Assembly (NCBI GenBank): GCA_964415175.1
Contig: CAYPYG010000015.1
Location: 1 to 64,000 of the forward strand
Origin: UBA2231 sp964415175
GTDB lineage: Bacteria; Elusimicrobiota; Elusimicrobia; Elusimicrobiales; UBA9959
Direction: 5' to 3'
DNA length: 64,000 bases
In this document: in pieces, positions 9,154 through 16,203 of the stretch
Numbering within the stretch: the stretch's first letter is position 1
How the letters are laid out: the number at the start of each line of letters is the position of its first letter
The notes under the pieces: model-generated
Databases searched by the model: none
The model's input: the letters and a program-made list of their open reading frames with translations, nothing else
Told to the model about the DNA's origin: nothing
Program-made: the position numbers and the translations under genes

Positions 9154-9182
9154 TTGCAAAGGGCCCCCATTAATTGTATATT
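9154..9182 (+). promoter_or_regulatory. Promoter of the four-gene membrane operon
   Basis: TTGCAA (9154-9159) and TATATT (9177-9182) are spaced by 17 bases, with TG just upstream of the -10. Transcription would begin near 9189, giving a leader of only about 9 bases before ATG 9198 with no Shine-Dalgarno. The transcript would be nearly leaderless. Confidence 0.6.
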
Positions 9183-9197
9183 TATGGACATAAAATT

Positions 9198-10436
9198 ATG
9201 AAAAGACCTCCCATAATTCCCCTCATCCTGCCGTTTTTGTTCCTCACCTCCCCCTCTTCCGCCGCAAAGCCGTCCCCGCTGCCTCCCCTGACCGGCTTTA
9301 CGGCCGCCGACATGCCCGGCGACGCCGGCGGCGCCGCGCTGCTGCGCTGGGATTCCCCCGGCGAGGCCGCTGAAGGCGCGGCCATAGAGGTCTATGCCTC
9401 CGACACCGCGAAGCCGGGCTGGGTAAAGATAGCGGAATTCCCGGCCTCGGCCCACCCCGAGAAGGACATGGACCTGCCCTTCTGGGCCTGGCGCGCGGCG
9501 CCCGGCCGCCACGCGCTGGCCGCCGACACCTCCTCCGCTTTCGGCCGGCCGGACGGGTCGCAGGAGATCGAGTTCAAGCTCAGGCTGGTCAAGGGCGCCG
9601 TTTCGTCCGAGACCGATCCGGTCAAAGCGGTCATAAACGGCAACTGGTTCAACGCCAGCCGCCTGAACAACCTCGTGCTGATGCTGACGATAGTGGTGGT
9701 CTTCTTCTGGACCGTCTCCCACGCCAAGCGCAAGGGGCTGTTCATACGCCGCATCGCCGGCCTGGACGCCATAGACGAGGCCATCGGCCGCGCCACGGAA
9801 ATGGGCCGCCCGATCTACTATTCGACGGGCATAGGCTCCATGTCGATGGTGCCGACCATCGCCTCGACCTCCATCCTCGGCGAGGTCGCCCGCAAGGTGG
9901 CGCAGTACGACACCTCGCTGAAGGTCCCCCACTTCGACCCGATAGTCATGACGGTCTGCAAGGAAGTGGTCAAGCAGTCCTACCTGGAGATGGAGCGTCC
10001 CGATTCCTACCGCGACGACACCAACTTCTTCGTCAGCCAGGACCAGTTCTCCTTCGCGGCCTCGGTGGACGCGATGATACACCGCGAGAAGCCGGCGGCC
10101 TGCTTCTTCATCGGCCACTTCATGGCGGAATCCCTGCTGCTGGCCGAGGTCGGCGCCACCACCGGCGCCATACAGATAGCCGGCACGGAGCAGGAATCTC
10201 AGCTGCCGTTCTTCTTCACCTCCTGCGACTACACGCTGATAGGCGAGGAGCTCTACGCCGCCGGCGCCTACCTGTCCAAGGAACCGATGCTGATGAGCAC
10301 CCTCAAAGTGCAGGATTTCGGCAAGGCTTTCGTGATGCTGGCGGTCGTGACCGGTTCCGTCCTCCTGGCGGCCGGCGCCGTGTTCAGCTGGGAGCCGCTG
10401 ATGAGAATAGTCGGCCAGCTCTTCAAGGCATACTGA
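9198..10436 (+). CDS. DUF6754-like membrane protein, first gene of an uncharacterised operon
   Basis: A 412-residue protein. It has a signal peptide (PLILPFLFLTSPSSAAKP) and an extracytoplasmic domain to about residue 150 that looks beta-rich (FN3-like). A membrane helix lies near 155-175 (LVLMLTIVVVFFWTVSH). A conserved cytoplasmic domain follows with GLDAIDEAIGRATEMGRPIY, SMVPTIASTSILGEVARKVA and FFIGHFMAESLLLAEVG, and a last helix lies near 377-400. The domain matches my memory of the DUF6754 family, which has no known function. The ATG at 9198 is chosen because an upstream in-frame ATG lies on the promoter. Three further membrane proteins follow with gaps of 1 to 9 bases, implying one complex. 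Confidence 0.75.
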   Translation: MKRPPIIPLILPFLFLTSPSSAAKPSPLPPLTGFTAADMPGDAGGAALLRWDSPGEAAEGAAIEVYASDTAKPGWVKIAEFPASAHPEKDMDLPFWAWRAAPGRHALAADTSSAFGRPDGSQEIEFKLRLVKGAVSSETDPVKAVINGNWFNASRLNNLVLMLTIVVVFFWTVSHAKRKGLFIRRIAGLDAIDEAIGRATEMGRPIYYSTGIGSMSMVPTIASTSILGEVARKVAQYDTSLKVPHFDPIVMTVCKEVVKQSYLEMERPDSYRDDTNFFVSQDQFSFAASVDAMIHREKPAACFFIGHFMAESLLLAEVGATTGAIQIAGTEQESQLPFFFTSCDYTLIGEELYAAGAYLSKEPMLMSTLKVQDFGKAFVMLAVVTGSVLLAAGAVFSWEPLMRIVGQLFKAY

Positions 10437-10437
10437 T

Positions 10438-11109
10438 ATGATCTTCATAAAAAAACACATACCGCTCTTCATCTGCTTCTTCGTGGGCGTGCTTACCCTG
10501 GGCTCCTACTACGTGCCCAACGCCCGCTCCGAGAACTACCTGGAGATGATGAACAAGTGGGAGAACATCGTGGCCGGCTTCGCCTTCCTCCTGGGCCTGA
10601 TGAGCCTCTTCTACTCGCACTTCCACAAGATAAGCCGCAAGGCGCCGGGCTGGGGCTACAGCCTCTTCGTCTACGTCGGCTTCCTCCTGGTGGTGGTGCC
10701 CGCGATAGTCAGCAACGGCCAGCCGATGAGCCTCACGAACGAGATGACCAGCCTGGGCTGGATCTACCGCTTCGTCTTCACTTCCCTCTCGGGCACGATG
10801 TTCGCCGTGCTGGCCTTCTACATAGTCTCGACCGCCTACCGGGCCTTCCGCATCAAGTCGCCCCAGGCTTTCGTGCTCTTCGCCGCGGCCTTCATAGTGA
10901 TACTGGGCCGCGTGCCGCTGGGCCAGATGATGTGGGACGGCCTGCTGGGCTGGACCGGCTACCAGGTCACCGACGTCATAGAATGGCTGATGAGCGTGCC
11001 GGTCGTCGCCGGCCGGCGCGGCATCATGATAGGCATAGCCATCGGCGGCATCGTGACCGCCCTCAAGATAATCTTCGGCATAGAACGCCAGTACATGGGG
11101 AAGGACTGA
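10438..11109 (+). CDS. Polytopic membrane protein of unknown function (operon gene 2)
   Basis: A 223-residue integral membrane protein with about six hydrophobic helices. The first is IKKHIPLFICFFVGVLTL and the last is IMIGIAIGGIVTALKIIFG. Between helices it has short loops such as SYYVPNARSENYLEMMNK. It starts one base after the stop of the DUF6754-like gene and ends one base before the next gene. No motif I can tie to a transporter or enzyme family is visible. Context suggests it is a membrane subunit of the complex encoded by 9198-12730. Confidence 0.75.
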   Translation: MIFIKKHIPLFICFFVGVLTLGSYYVPNARSENYLEMMNKWENIVAGFAFLLGLMSLFYSHFHKISRKAPGWGYSLFVYVGFLLVVVPAIVSNGQPMSLTNEMTSLGWIYRFVFTSLSGTMFAVLAFYIVSTAYRAFRIKSPQAFVLFAAAFIVILGRVPLGQMMWDGLLGWTGYQVTDVIEWLMSVPVVAGRRGIMIGIAIGGIVTALKIIFGIERQYMGKD

Positions 11110-11110
11110 C

Positions 11111-11938
11111 ATGAAGAACGCCCTGGAAAAATTCCTTAAGATAGACCGGCGCCTGATATTCCTCGCCCTGACGGTGCTGCTCTTCGCCCCCATCGTCAGG
11201 CCGCTGGGGCTGCCCAATAAGAACCTGGGCAAGGACGTGGTCAACGTCTACAATTACATCGAGAACCTGCCCGAGCGCTCCTTCGTGATGCTTTCGCTGG
11301 ACTACGATCCGGCCACGCGCCCCGAGCTCCATCCGCAGGCCGTGGCCCTGATCAAGCACGCGCTGCGCCGCAACCTCCGCGTGGGGATCTTCACCCTCAA
11401 CGCCGGCGCCACGGGCATGATCGAGGATATCGCGGCCCGCATCCCCAGTGATATCGCGCCGGACAAGGTCTACGGCAGGGATTACGTGATCATGCCGTTC
11501 CAACCCAACCCGGTGGCGGTCATGACGCAGCTGGGCATCAATATCTACGAGATCTACGACAAGGACCGCAACGGGAACCCGACGAAGGACATGGAGGTCA
11601 TGAAGGGCGTCAAGTCGGTGAAGGATATGGGCCTCGGCATCTGCATAACGGGCACCGCGATGCTGGACTACTATGTCGCCTATGTCGCCGACAAGTACAA
11701 GTTCCCGATGGCCGGCGGCGTGACCGCCGTCAGCCAGCCCGGCTACGGCCCCTACCTGCAGACCGGCCAGCTCAAGGGCCTGATCGGCGGCATGAAGGGC
11801 GCGGCCGACTACGAGACGCTCATAAAGGATCTCGAGAAAGGGACCTCCGGCATAGACGCGCTCAGTCTGGCGCACGTCCTGGTCATCGTGCTGATCGTCA
11901 CTTCCAATATCATAATGCTGGTCCTGAAGTACCTCTAA
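11111..11938 (+). CDS. Bitopic protein with extracytoplasmic alpha/beta domain (operon gene 3)
   Basis: A 275-residue protein with one N-terminal helix (RLIFLALTVLLFAPIVRPLG), a soluble domain of about 200 residues and a C-terminal helix (LAHVLVIVLIVTSNIIMLVL). The soluble domain alternates strands and helices (RSFVMLSLDYDPATRPELHP, RVGIFTLNAGATGMIED, DYVIMPFQPNPVAVMTQLG) like a Rossmann-type binding fold. If both helices span the membrane with the usual charge bias, the domain faces the periplasm. It is cotranscribed with its neighbours. No catalytic signature is evident and I cannot name a family. Confidence 0.75.
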   Translation: MKNALEKFLKIDRRLIFLALTVLLFAPIVRPLGLPNKNLGKDVVNVYNYIENLPERSFVMLSLDYDPATRPELHPQAVALIKHALRRNLRVGIFTLNAGATGMIEDIAARIPSDIAPDKVYGRDYVIMPFQPNPVAVMTQLGINIYEIYDKDRNGNPTKDMEVMKGVKSVKDMGLGICITGTAMLDYYVAYVADKYKFPMAGGVTAVSQPGYGPYLQTGQLKGLIGGMKGAADYETLIKDLEKGTSGIDALSLAHVLVIVLIVTSNIIMLVLKYL

Positions 11939-11947
11939 GGAGAGAAA

Positions 11948-12730
11948 ATGGAATTTCTCGGAAATATCTGGAACTCTTTCGCGGCTCTTTTCACCGTCAC
12001 GCCGGGCTGGATGACCTTCGGCGGCTGGGTGGCGGCGGGACTGACGATCTGCCTCTTCAGCTTCCTCTACAAGGACAATCCGTTCTTCAAAGTGGCCGAG
12101 CACCTCTACCTCGGCGCCGGCATGGGCTGGCTCTTCCAGGTCTACCTGTTCCAGACCTGGAAGCCCAAGGTGTTCCTCCCCCTGATGGAAGGGCAGTACA
12201 GCGTGCTGATACCGACGCTGCTGGGGCTGTCGCTGGTCACGCAGTTCTTCCCCCGCATCTCGTGGATCTCGCGCTACGGCTTCACGTTCATCATGGGCTA
12301 CGGTTCCGGCCTGGTCATCCCGCTGACCATCTCCACCGACTTCCTCAAGCAGATCGGCGGCACCATCGCGCCTTTCATGGTCAGCGAGATAAATTCGGGG
12401 AACATCATGTCGCTGCTCAACGGGACTTTCGTGGCTTTCGGTTTCATCTGCGTGCTCTTCTACTTCTTCTTCTCGGTCGAGCACAAGGGCGCGGTCAAGA
12501 AGGCCTCCAATATCGGCATCTATTTCCTGATGCTCTACTTCGGCGCGGCCTTCGGCAACACGGTCATGGGCCGCTTCTCGCTGCTCTACGGACGTTTCGA
12601 CGACCTCTATAAGTATTCCGCCCCGGATTACTTCTACGCCACGCACGTGGTGCTCGGCCTGCTGGTGGCCTACTTCATCCTCGACAAACTGGTGCTCTCC
12701 CGGCGCGGCGGCGGCCAGGAGGCCCATTAA
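11948..12730 (+). CDS. Polytopic membrane protein of unknown function (operon gene 4)
   Basis: A 260-residue integral membrane protein with about seven helices, starting after a good AAGGAG Shine-Dalgarno. Characteristic stretches are TFGGWVAAGLTICLFSFLY, HLYLGAGMGWLFQVYLF and YFLMLYFGAAFGNTVMGRFS. A central loop carries STDFLKQIGGTIAPFM. It ends the operon, and a strong bidirectional terminator follows 20 bases later. Together with the three preceding genes it probably forms a membrane complex of unknown function. Confidence 0.75.
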   Translation: MEFLGNIWNSFAALFTVTPGWMTFGGWVAAGLTICLFSFLYKDNPFFKVAEHLYLGAGMGWLFQVYLFQTWKPKVFLPLMEGQYSVLIPTLLGLSLVTQFFPRISWISRYGFTFIMGYGSGLVIPLTISTDFLKQIGGTIAPFMVSEINSGNIMSLLNGTFVAFGFICVLFYFFFSVEHKGAVKKASNIGIYFLMLYFGAAFGNTVMGRFSLLYGRFDDLYKYSAPDYFYATHVVLGLLVAYFILDKLVLSRRGGGQEAH

Positions 12731-12750
12731 GGGCCCCTCCCCAGGGCGTT

Positions 12751-12783
12751 AAAAAACCCCCGGCTCCGGCCGGGGGTTTTTTT
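12751..12783. terminator. Bidirectional intrinsic terminator
   Basis: An eight-base-pair GC stem (CCCCCGGC / GCCGGGGG) with loop TCCG is flanked by A6 on the left and T7 on the right, so it can terminate in both directions. It lies between two convergent genes ending at 12730 (plus) and 12806 (minus). Confidence 0.9.
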
Positions 12784-12805
12784 ATCCGCTTTTTGCCGCG
12801 GAGCG

Positions 12806-13666
12806 TCAGCGCTTCACTTCTATCTTCGCGGACTGCCGCAGGCGGGCCGTGAGTTCGCGGGTCGCCTGCGCGACCGCCTGTCCCAGCAGGTGGGACTTGA
12901 GCTGCTCTTTCACGGCCTCGAATTCCGGGACCGAGCGCGGACGGTAATCCTCGGACTTGAAGATGCTGAAGCCCGCGCCCGTCGGGATGACGCCGGTGTA
13001 CTTCCCGGGCGTAAGGGCGAAGACCTCTTTCTCGAGACCCGGCACGAGCACGCCCCTGTTTATATACCCCAGGTCGCCGCCGGTCCGCTTGAGGTTCTCG
13101 TCGGAGGCCTTGAGCATGGCCAGCGTGGCGAAGTCGGCGCCGGTATTGAGCAGTCGCAGCGCGTCCTCGGCCTCCTCCCGGCTGGCGGTGAAGAACTGGC
13201 GCAGGCGCACGGTCTCCTGGCTCGCCAGGGAGTCCTTATTGGCTTCGTAGAAGAGCTTCGCCTGCTCGTCCCCGACCTTTATGTTGGCCGACTTGATGAC
13301 GGCGTCCCGTATCGAGAGCTGCCTTTCTATCAGGGCCTTCAGGTCGCTCCTGGAGTAGCCTATCCCTTTCAGGGCCTTTTCCATCTCCTTTTCCCCGTTG
13401 TAGGAGTCGGCGATGGCTTTCAGCCTGGTCGCGGCCTCTTCCGCGGAAGGTTTCACCCCCAGCCGGCGCCCCTCCTGGAGCAGGAGTTCCTCGTCCACCA
13501 GGTCCTGCATGGTCCGCTCCGCCGCGTTCCACCAGAGCCGCATCGAAACGTCGTCCGCCGTTATCCTGGAGCCGTTGACGGTCACCGAGACCGTCGGTTT
13601 CTGCGCGGCCGCGGCCGTCCCCGCGGTCAGGGCCGCCGCGAAAAGCGCCGAGAACATCTTTTTCAT
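12806..13666 (-). CDS. Periplasmic SurA/PpiC-type peptidyl-prolyl isomerase
   Basis: A 286-residue protein with a signal peptide (MKKMFSALFAAALTAGTAAAA). A SurA-like N-terminal chaperone region follows (VTVNGSRITADDVSMRLWW, LVDEELLLQEGRRLGVKPS). A parvulin-type domain occupies about residues 150-240 (VRLRQFFTASREEAEDAL, GGDLGYINRGVLVPGLEKEV, YTGVIPTGAGFSIFKSED). Such proteins escort outer-membrane or secreted proteins through the periplasm. It lies 11 bases downstream of an mscS-like gene on the same strand and upstream of the bidirectional terminator, so it closes that transcript. The length and single parvulin domain fit PpiC/PrsA-like members rather than full SurA. Confidence 0.85.
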   Translation of the reverse strand: MKKMFSALFAAALTAGTAAAAQKPTVSVTVNGSRITADDVSMRLWWNAAERTMQDLVDEELLLQEGRRLGVKPSAEEAATRLKAIADSYNGEKEMEKALKGIGYSRSDLKALIERQLSIRDAVIKSANIKVGDEQAKLFYEANKDSLASQETVRLRQFFTASREEAEDALRLLNTGADFATLAMLKASDENLKRTGGDLGYINRGVLVPGLEKEVFALTPGKYTGVIPTGAGFSIFKSEDYRPRSVPEFEAVKEQLKSHLLGQAVAQATRELTARLRQSAKIEVKR

Positions 13667-13677
13667 CGTCTCCCTCC

Positions 13678-14727
13678 TTATGACTTGTTAACGAAAAGCG
13701 TCTGCGTCGGGTAGGCGAACTCTATCCCTTCCCGGGCGAAAGCCTCTCCTATCTTCAGCAGCACCGCCTCGTGGTCGGCCGCGTATATATTGTAGTCCGC
13801 CACCGTCACATAATAGACGGTCTCGAAATCTATGGAATACGCCCCGTAGGCCTGGAGGTTGGAGCGGTCGAAGCGCGTCTCGGGCACCGAGGAGACGGCC
13901 GCCTTTATCAGTTCCGGCACGCGGCGCAGTTTCTCTATCGGGGTCTGGTAGGTGACGGCCGTCTTGAAGACCACGCGGCGCTGGTTCATGGCCTTGTAGT
14001 TGCGCAGGCCGCCGGTCAGCATGCGCGAGTTGGAGATGATGATGAGCTCCCCGCCCAGGCTGCGCACGCGGGTGGACTTGAGGCCGATATGCTCGACGGT
14101 GCCCTGCATGTCGTCGAGGACGACGAAGTCCCCTATCCTGAAGGGCTTGTCCAGGAGGATGACGAAGAAGTTGAACAGGTCGCCCAGTATCGCCTGTGCG
14201 GCAAGCGCCACCGCGACGCCGCCTATGCCCAGGCCGGCCAGCGCGGCCGAGACGTTGACGCCGAGGTTGCTCAGGACGAAGATGACGGCGGCCACCCACA
14301 GCAGCGTCTTGAAGACCACGCGCGCGCTCTTGAGCATGGTGGCCCGCACCGATTCGTCCGTGTAGCGCTCGGCCGCGAACTTTTCCAGCCAGTAATCGAG
14401 TAGTTTCTGCGCCAGCGTCACCGCCCTGACGGAGACCGCGACCAGGATGACCGCGAAAAGGGCCTTATCGAAGGCCGGGGGCAGTTCCAGGTACCTGGCC
14501 GCCGCGTAGAGGGCCAGGAGGTGGTATTCCGGGGCCTTTATGGCGTAGACGAGGTCGATCAGCAGGTCGTCGATGTCGGTGCTGGTCCTGGCGGCGAGCG
14601 CCTTCAGCCTGGCCAGGCCGTAGGCGCGGAGCAGGTAGAGGGCGGCCAGCGTGGCGGCGAACACCGCCGCCGCGTAGAGATAATCGGATACCGGATTGCC
14701 GAAATAGCGCGTTGAAAGGAACTCCAT
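13678..14727 (-). CDS. MscS-family mechanosensitive channel
   Basis: A 349-residue protein with three or four N-terminal membrane helices. The pore-lining helix and beta domain of the MscS family follow: GVNVSAALAGLGIGGVAVAL, LFNFFVILLDKPFRIGDFVV and GTVEHIGLKSTRVRSLGGEL, then the alpha/beta C-terminal cage. It would open under membrane tension to release osmolytes. It lies downstream of the hydrogenase operon, separated by about 90 bases that hold a long hairpin (14768-14810), so it may be expressed at a lower level from the same transcript or from its own promoter. The SurA-like gene follows after 11 bases. Confidence 0.88.
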   Translation of the reverse strand: MEFLSTRYFGNPVSDYLYAAAVFAATLAALYLLRAYGLARLKALAARTSTDIDDLLIDLVYAIKAPEYHLLALYAAARYLELPPAFDKALFAVILVAVSVRAVTLAQKLLDYWLEKFAAERYTDESVRATMLKSARVVFKTLLWVAAVIFVLSNLGVNVSAALAGLGIGGVAVALAAQAILGDLFNFFVILLDKPFRIGDFVVLDDMQGTVEHIGLKSTRVRSLGGELIIISNSRMLTGGLRNYKAMNQRRVVFKTAVTYQTPIEKLRRVPELIKAAVSSVPETRFDRSNLQAYGAYSIDFETVYYVTVADYNIYAADHEAVLLKIGEAFAREGIEFAYPTQTLFVNKS

Positions 14728-14767
14728 GTTCTCCCCTTTTTCCCGTCCCGCCGCCCCCGTAAATGAT

Positions 14768-14810
14768 CCGCCGGGAACGCCCGCCCCGTCGGGCGCGGCG
14801 TTCCCGGCGG
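14768..14810. other. Long perfect hairpin between the hydrogenase operon and mscS
   Basis: The arms CCGCCGGGAACGCC (14768-14781) and GGCGTTCCCGGCGG (14797-14810) pair over 14 bases. The 15-base interior can form a further GCCC/GGGC stem. No T-tract follows on either strand, so it is not a standard intrinsic terminator. It may stabilise or attenuate the mRNA downstream of the last hydrogenase gene. Confidence 0.7.
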
Positions 14811-14817
14811 GCGGGGC

Positions 14818-15225
14818 TCACTTGTAGTGGCGCCTGAGGGCCTTGCGGTCCAGCTGGGCCAGCTCGAAGTCGTCGGTGGAGAGCAGCGCCTTCTTGGGGC
14901 AGACCTCCACGCACTGGGCGCAGTAGATGCAGCGGTCCAGGTTCATTATGCAGTCGAACTTCTTCTTCGCCGGAGGCGTCGTCTGTCCTTCGACAGGCGC
15001 GGGAGCCGCAGGCTGTTCGGCGGAGAGGATTATGTCTATCGCCTTGGCCGGGCAGACCCGCACGCACATCTTGCAGCCAATGCATTTCTCCTGCTCGAAA
15101 GCTATGCGGCCCCTGAATTTGGGCTGCAGCTTCGCTTTGGCGAAAGGATAGGCGCTGGTGGCCGGCTTCCTGAAAAGCTGCCTCACCGCCTCGCCCAAAG
15201 CCCTGCCTGGTATCTTTTTCTTCAT
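14818..15225 (-). CDS. Hydrogenase ferredoxin-like subunit with two [4Fe-4S] clusters (NuoI-like)
   Basis: A 135-residue protein with two ferredoxin motifs, CIGCKMCVRVCP and CIYCAQCVEVCP. They are separated by an unusual Ala/Pro-rich insertion of about 30 residues (AEQPAAPAPVEGQTTPPAKK). This is the electron-wire subunit that passes electrons between an external ferredoxin and the proximal cluster of the small subunit. It is homologous to NuoI of complex I and to the corresponding subunits of Ech/Mbh/Hyc hydrogenases. It is the last gene of the operon, three bases after the nuoH-like gene. No NADH-oxidising subunits (NuoE, F, G) occur in the window, so reduced ferredoxin is the likely partner. 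Confidence 0.9.
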   Translation of the reverse strand: MKKKIPGRALGEAVRQLFRKPATSAYPFAKAKLQPKFRGRIAFEQEKCIGCKMCVRVCPAKAIDIILSAEQPAAPAPVEGQTTPPAKKKFDCIMNLDRCIYCAQCVEVCPKKALLSTDDFELAQLDRKALRRHYK

Positions 15226-15228
15226 GTT

Positions 15229-16179
15229 TTACCCCAGCTTGATCCTAAGGAAGATGTCGAAGACGATCTGCGCCATCGCCAGCGGCGCCAGTATCTGCCA
15301 GCAGAAGTTTATCATCTGCTCTATGCGGATGCGGGCCATCAGCACGCGCAGCACGACCAGCAGCAGCACCACGCCCAGGGTCTTGAGCATGAACAGGGCG
15401 AAGGCCCCCGTCCCGGTCAGGCCCAGGCCGCCGCCCAGGAACACCGCGTTGAGCAGCGCCGCGCCTACGACCATCTCCATGCTGACCGCCATGTTGAAGA
15501 AGGCCAGCAGGCGGCCGGTGTACTCCGTGAACTGCCCGCCGACGATCTCGGTCTTGGCGTGCGGGATGTCGAAAGGCAGGCGCTCGAGCTTGCCCTGCAG
15601 CGCCAGGAGCGCCACCAGGAAGCCCGCGAGCTGCGCCGGCATGTAGGCCGGGTGGCGGGCGAAATGCTCCGAGATGGCGGTTATGTTCCAGCTGCCGGCG
15701 AGTATCGCCGGGCCGATCAGGGCCAGCATCAGCGGCACTTCGTAGGCGAAGAGCTGCGTCAGCACGCGCATCGAGCCTATGGCCGAGTAGGGGCTGGTCG
15801 AGCTCCAGCCGGCCAGGAAGAAAGTGGCCGTCGGGATCGTCAGCAGGTAGATGACCGCTATCAGGTCGCCCTCGAACGAGAAGAGCGCCCCGTTCCAGAC
15901 CGGGATCATCATCATCGCCGCGGTCACGCCCGCCACCGCGAAGTAGGGCAGGTTGCGGAACATGACGTTGTCGCAGGCCTTGGGTATGATGACCTCTTTG
16001 GAGACCAGCTTGATGAAGTCCGCCAGCGGCTGGTACCAGGGCGGGCCGACGCGGTTCTGGAGGACGGCCCCCAGCTTGCGGTCCACCCATTCCAGCGTCA
16101 TGCCGTAGGTCGCCAGGAACCATATTCCCGGGAAGATCAGCGCGTAGAAGAGAGCCAGCAGTATATTCTCTATCGCCAT
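15229..16179 (-). CDS. Hydrogenase membrane anchor subunit (NuoH/HycD-like)
   Basis: A 316-residue integral membrane protein with about eight helices. It shows the family's conserved stretches: DRKLGAVLQNRVGPPWYQP near the N-terminus (quinone/ion-channel entrance loop in NuoH), LPFDIPHAKTEIVGGQFTEY in the middle, and a C-terminal LMARIRIEQMINFCWQIL. It couples the peripheral hydrogenase arm to the ion-translocating membrane arm. It lies between the large-subunit gene and the ferredoxin-like gene. The charged residues of the E-channel loop (DIPHAKTE) are retained. Confidence 0.93.
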   Translation of the reverse strand: MAIENILLALFYALIFPGIWFLATYGMTLEWVDRKLGAVLQNRVGPPWYQPLADFIKLVSKEVIIPKACDNVMFRNLPYFAVAGVTAAMMMIPVWNGALFSFEGDLIAVIYLLTIPTATFFLAGWSSTSPYSAIGSMRVLTQLFAYEVPLMLALIGPAILAGSWNITAISEHFARHPAYMPAQLAGFLVALLALQGKLERLPFDIPHAKTEIVGGQFTEYTGRLLAFFNMAVSMEMVVGAALLNAVFLGGGLGLTGTGAFALFMLKTLGVVLLLVVLRVLMARIRIEQMINFCWQILAPLAMAQIVFDIFLRIKLG

Positions 16180-16203
16180 TTTCTTATAGGCTCCTTATGG
16201 GGG

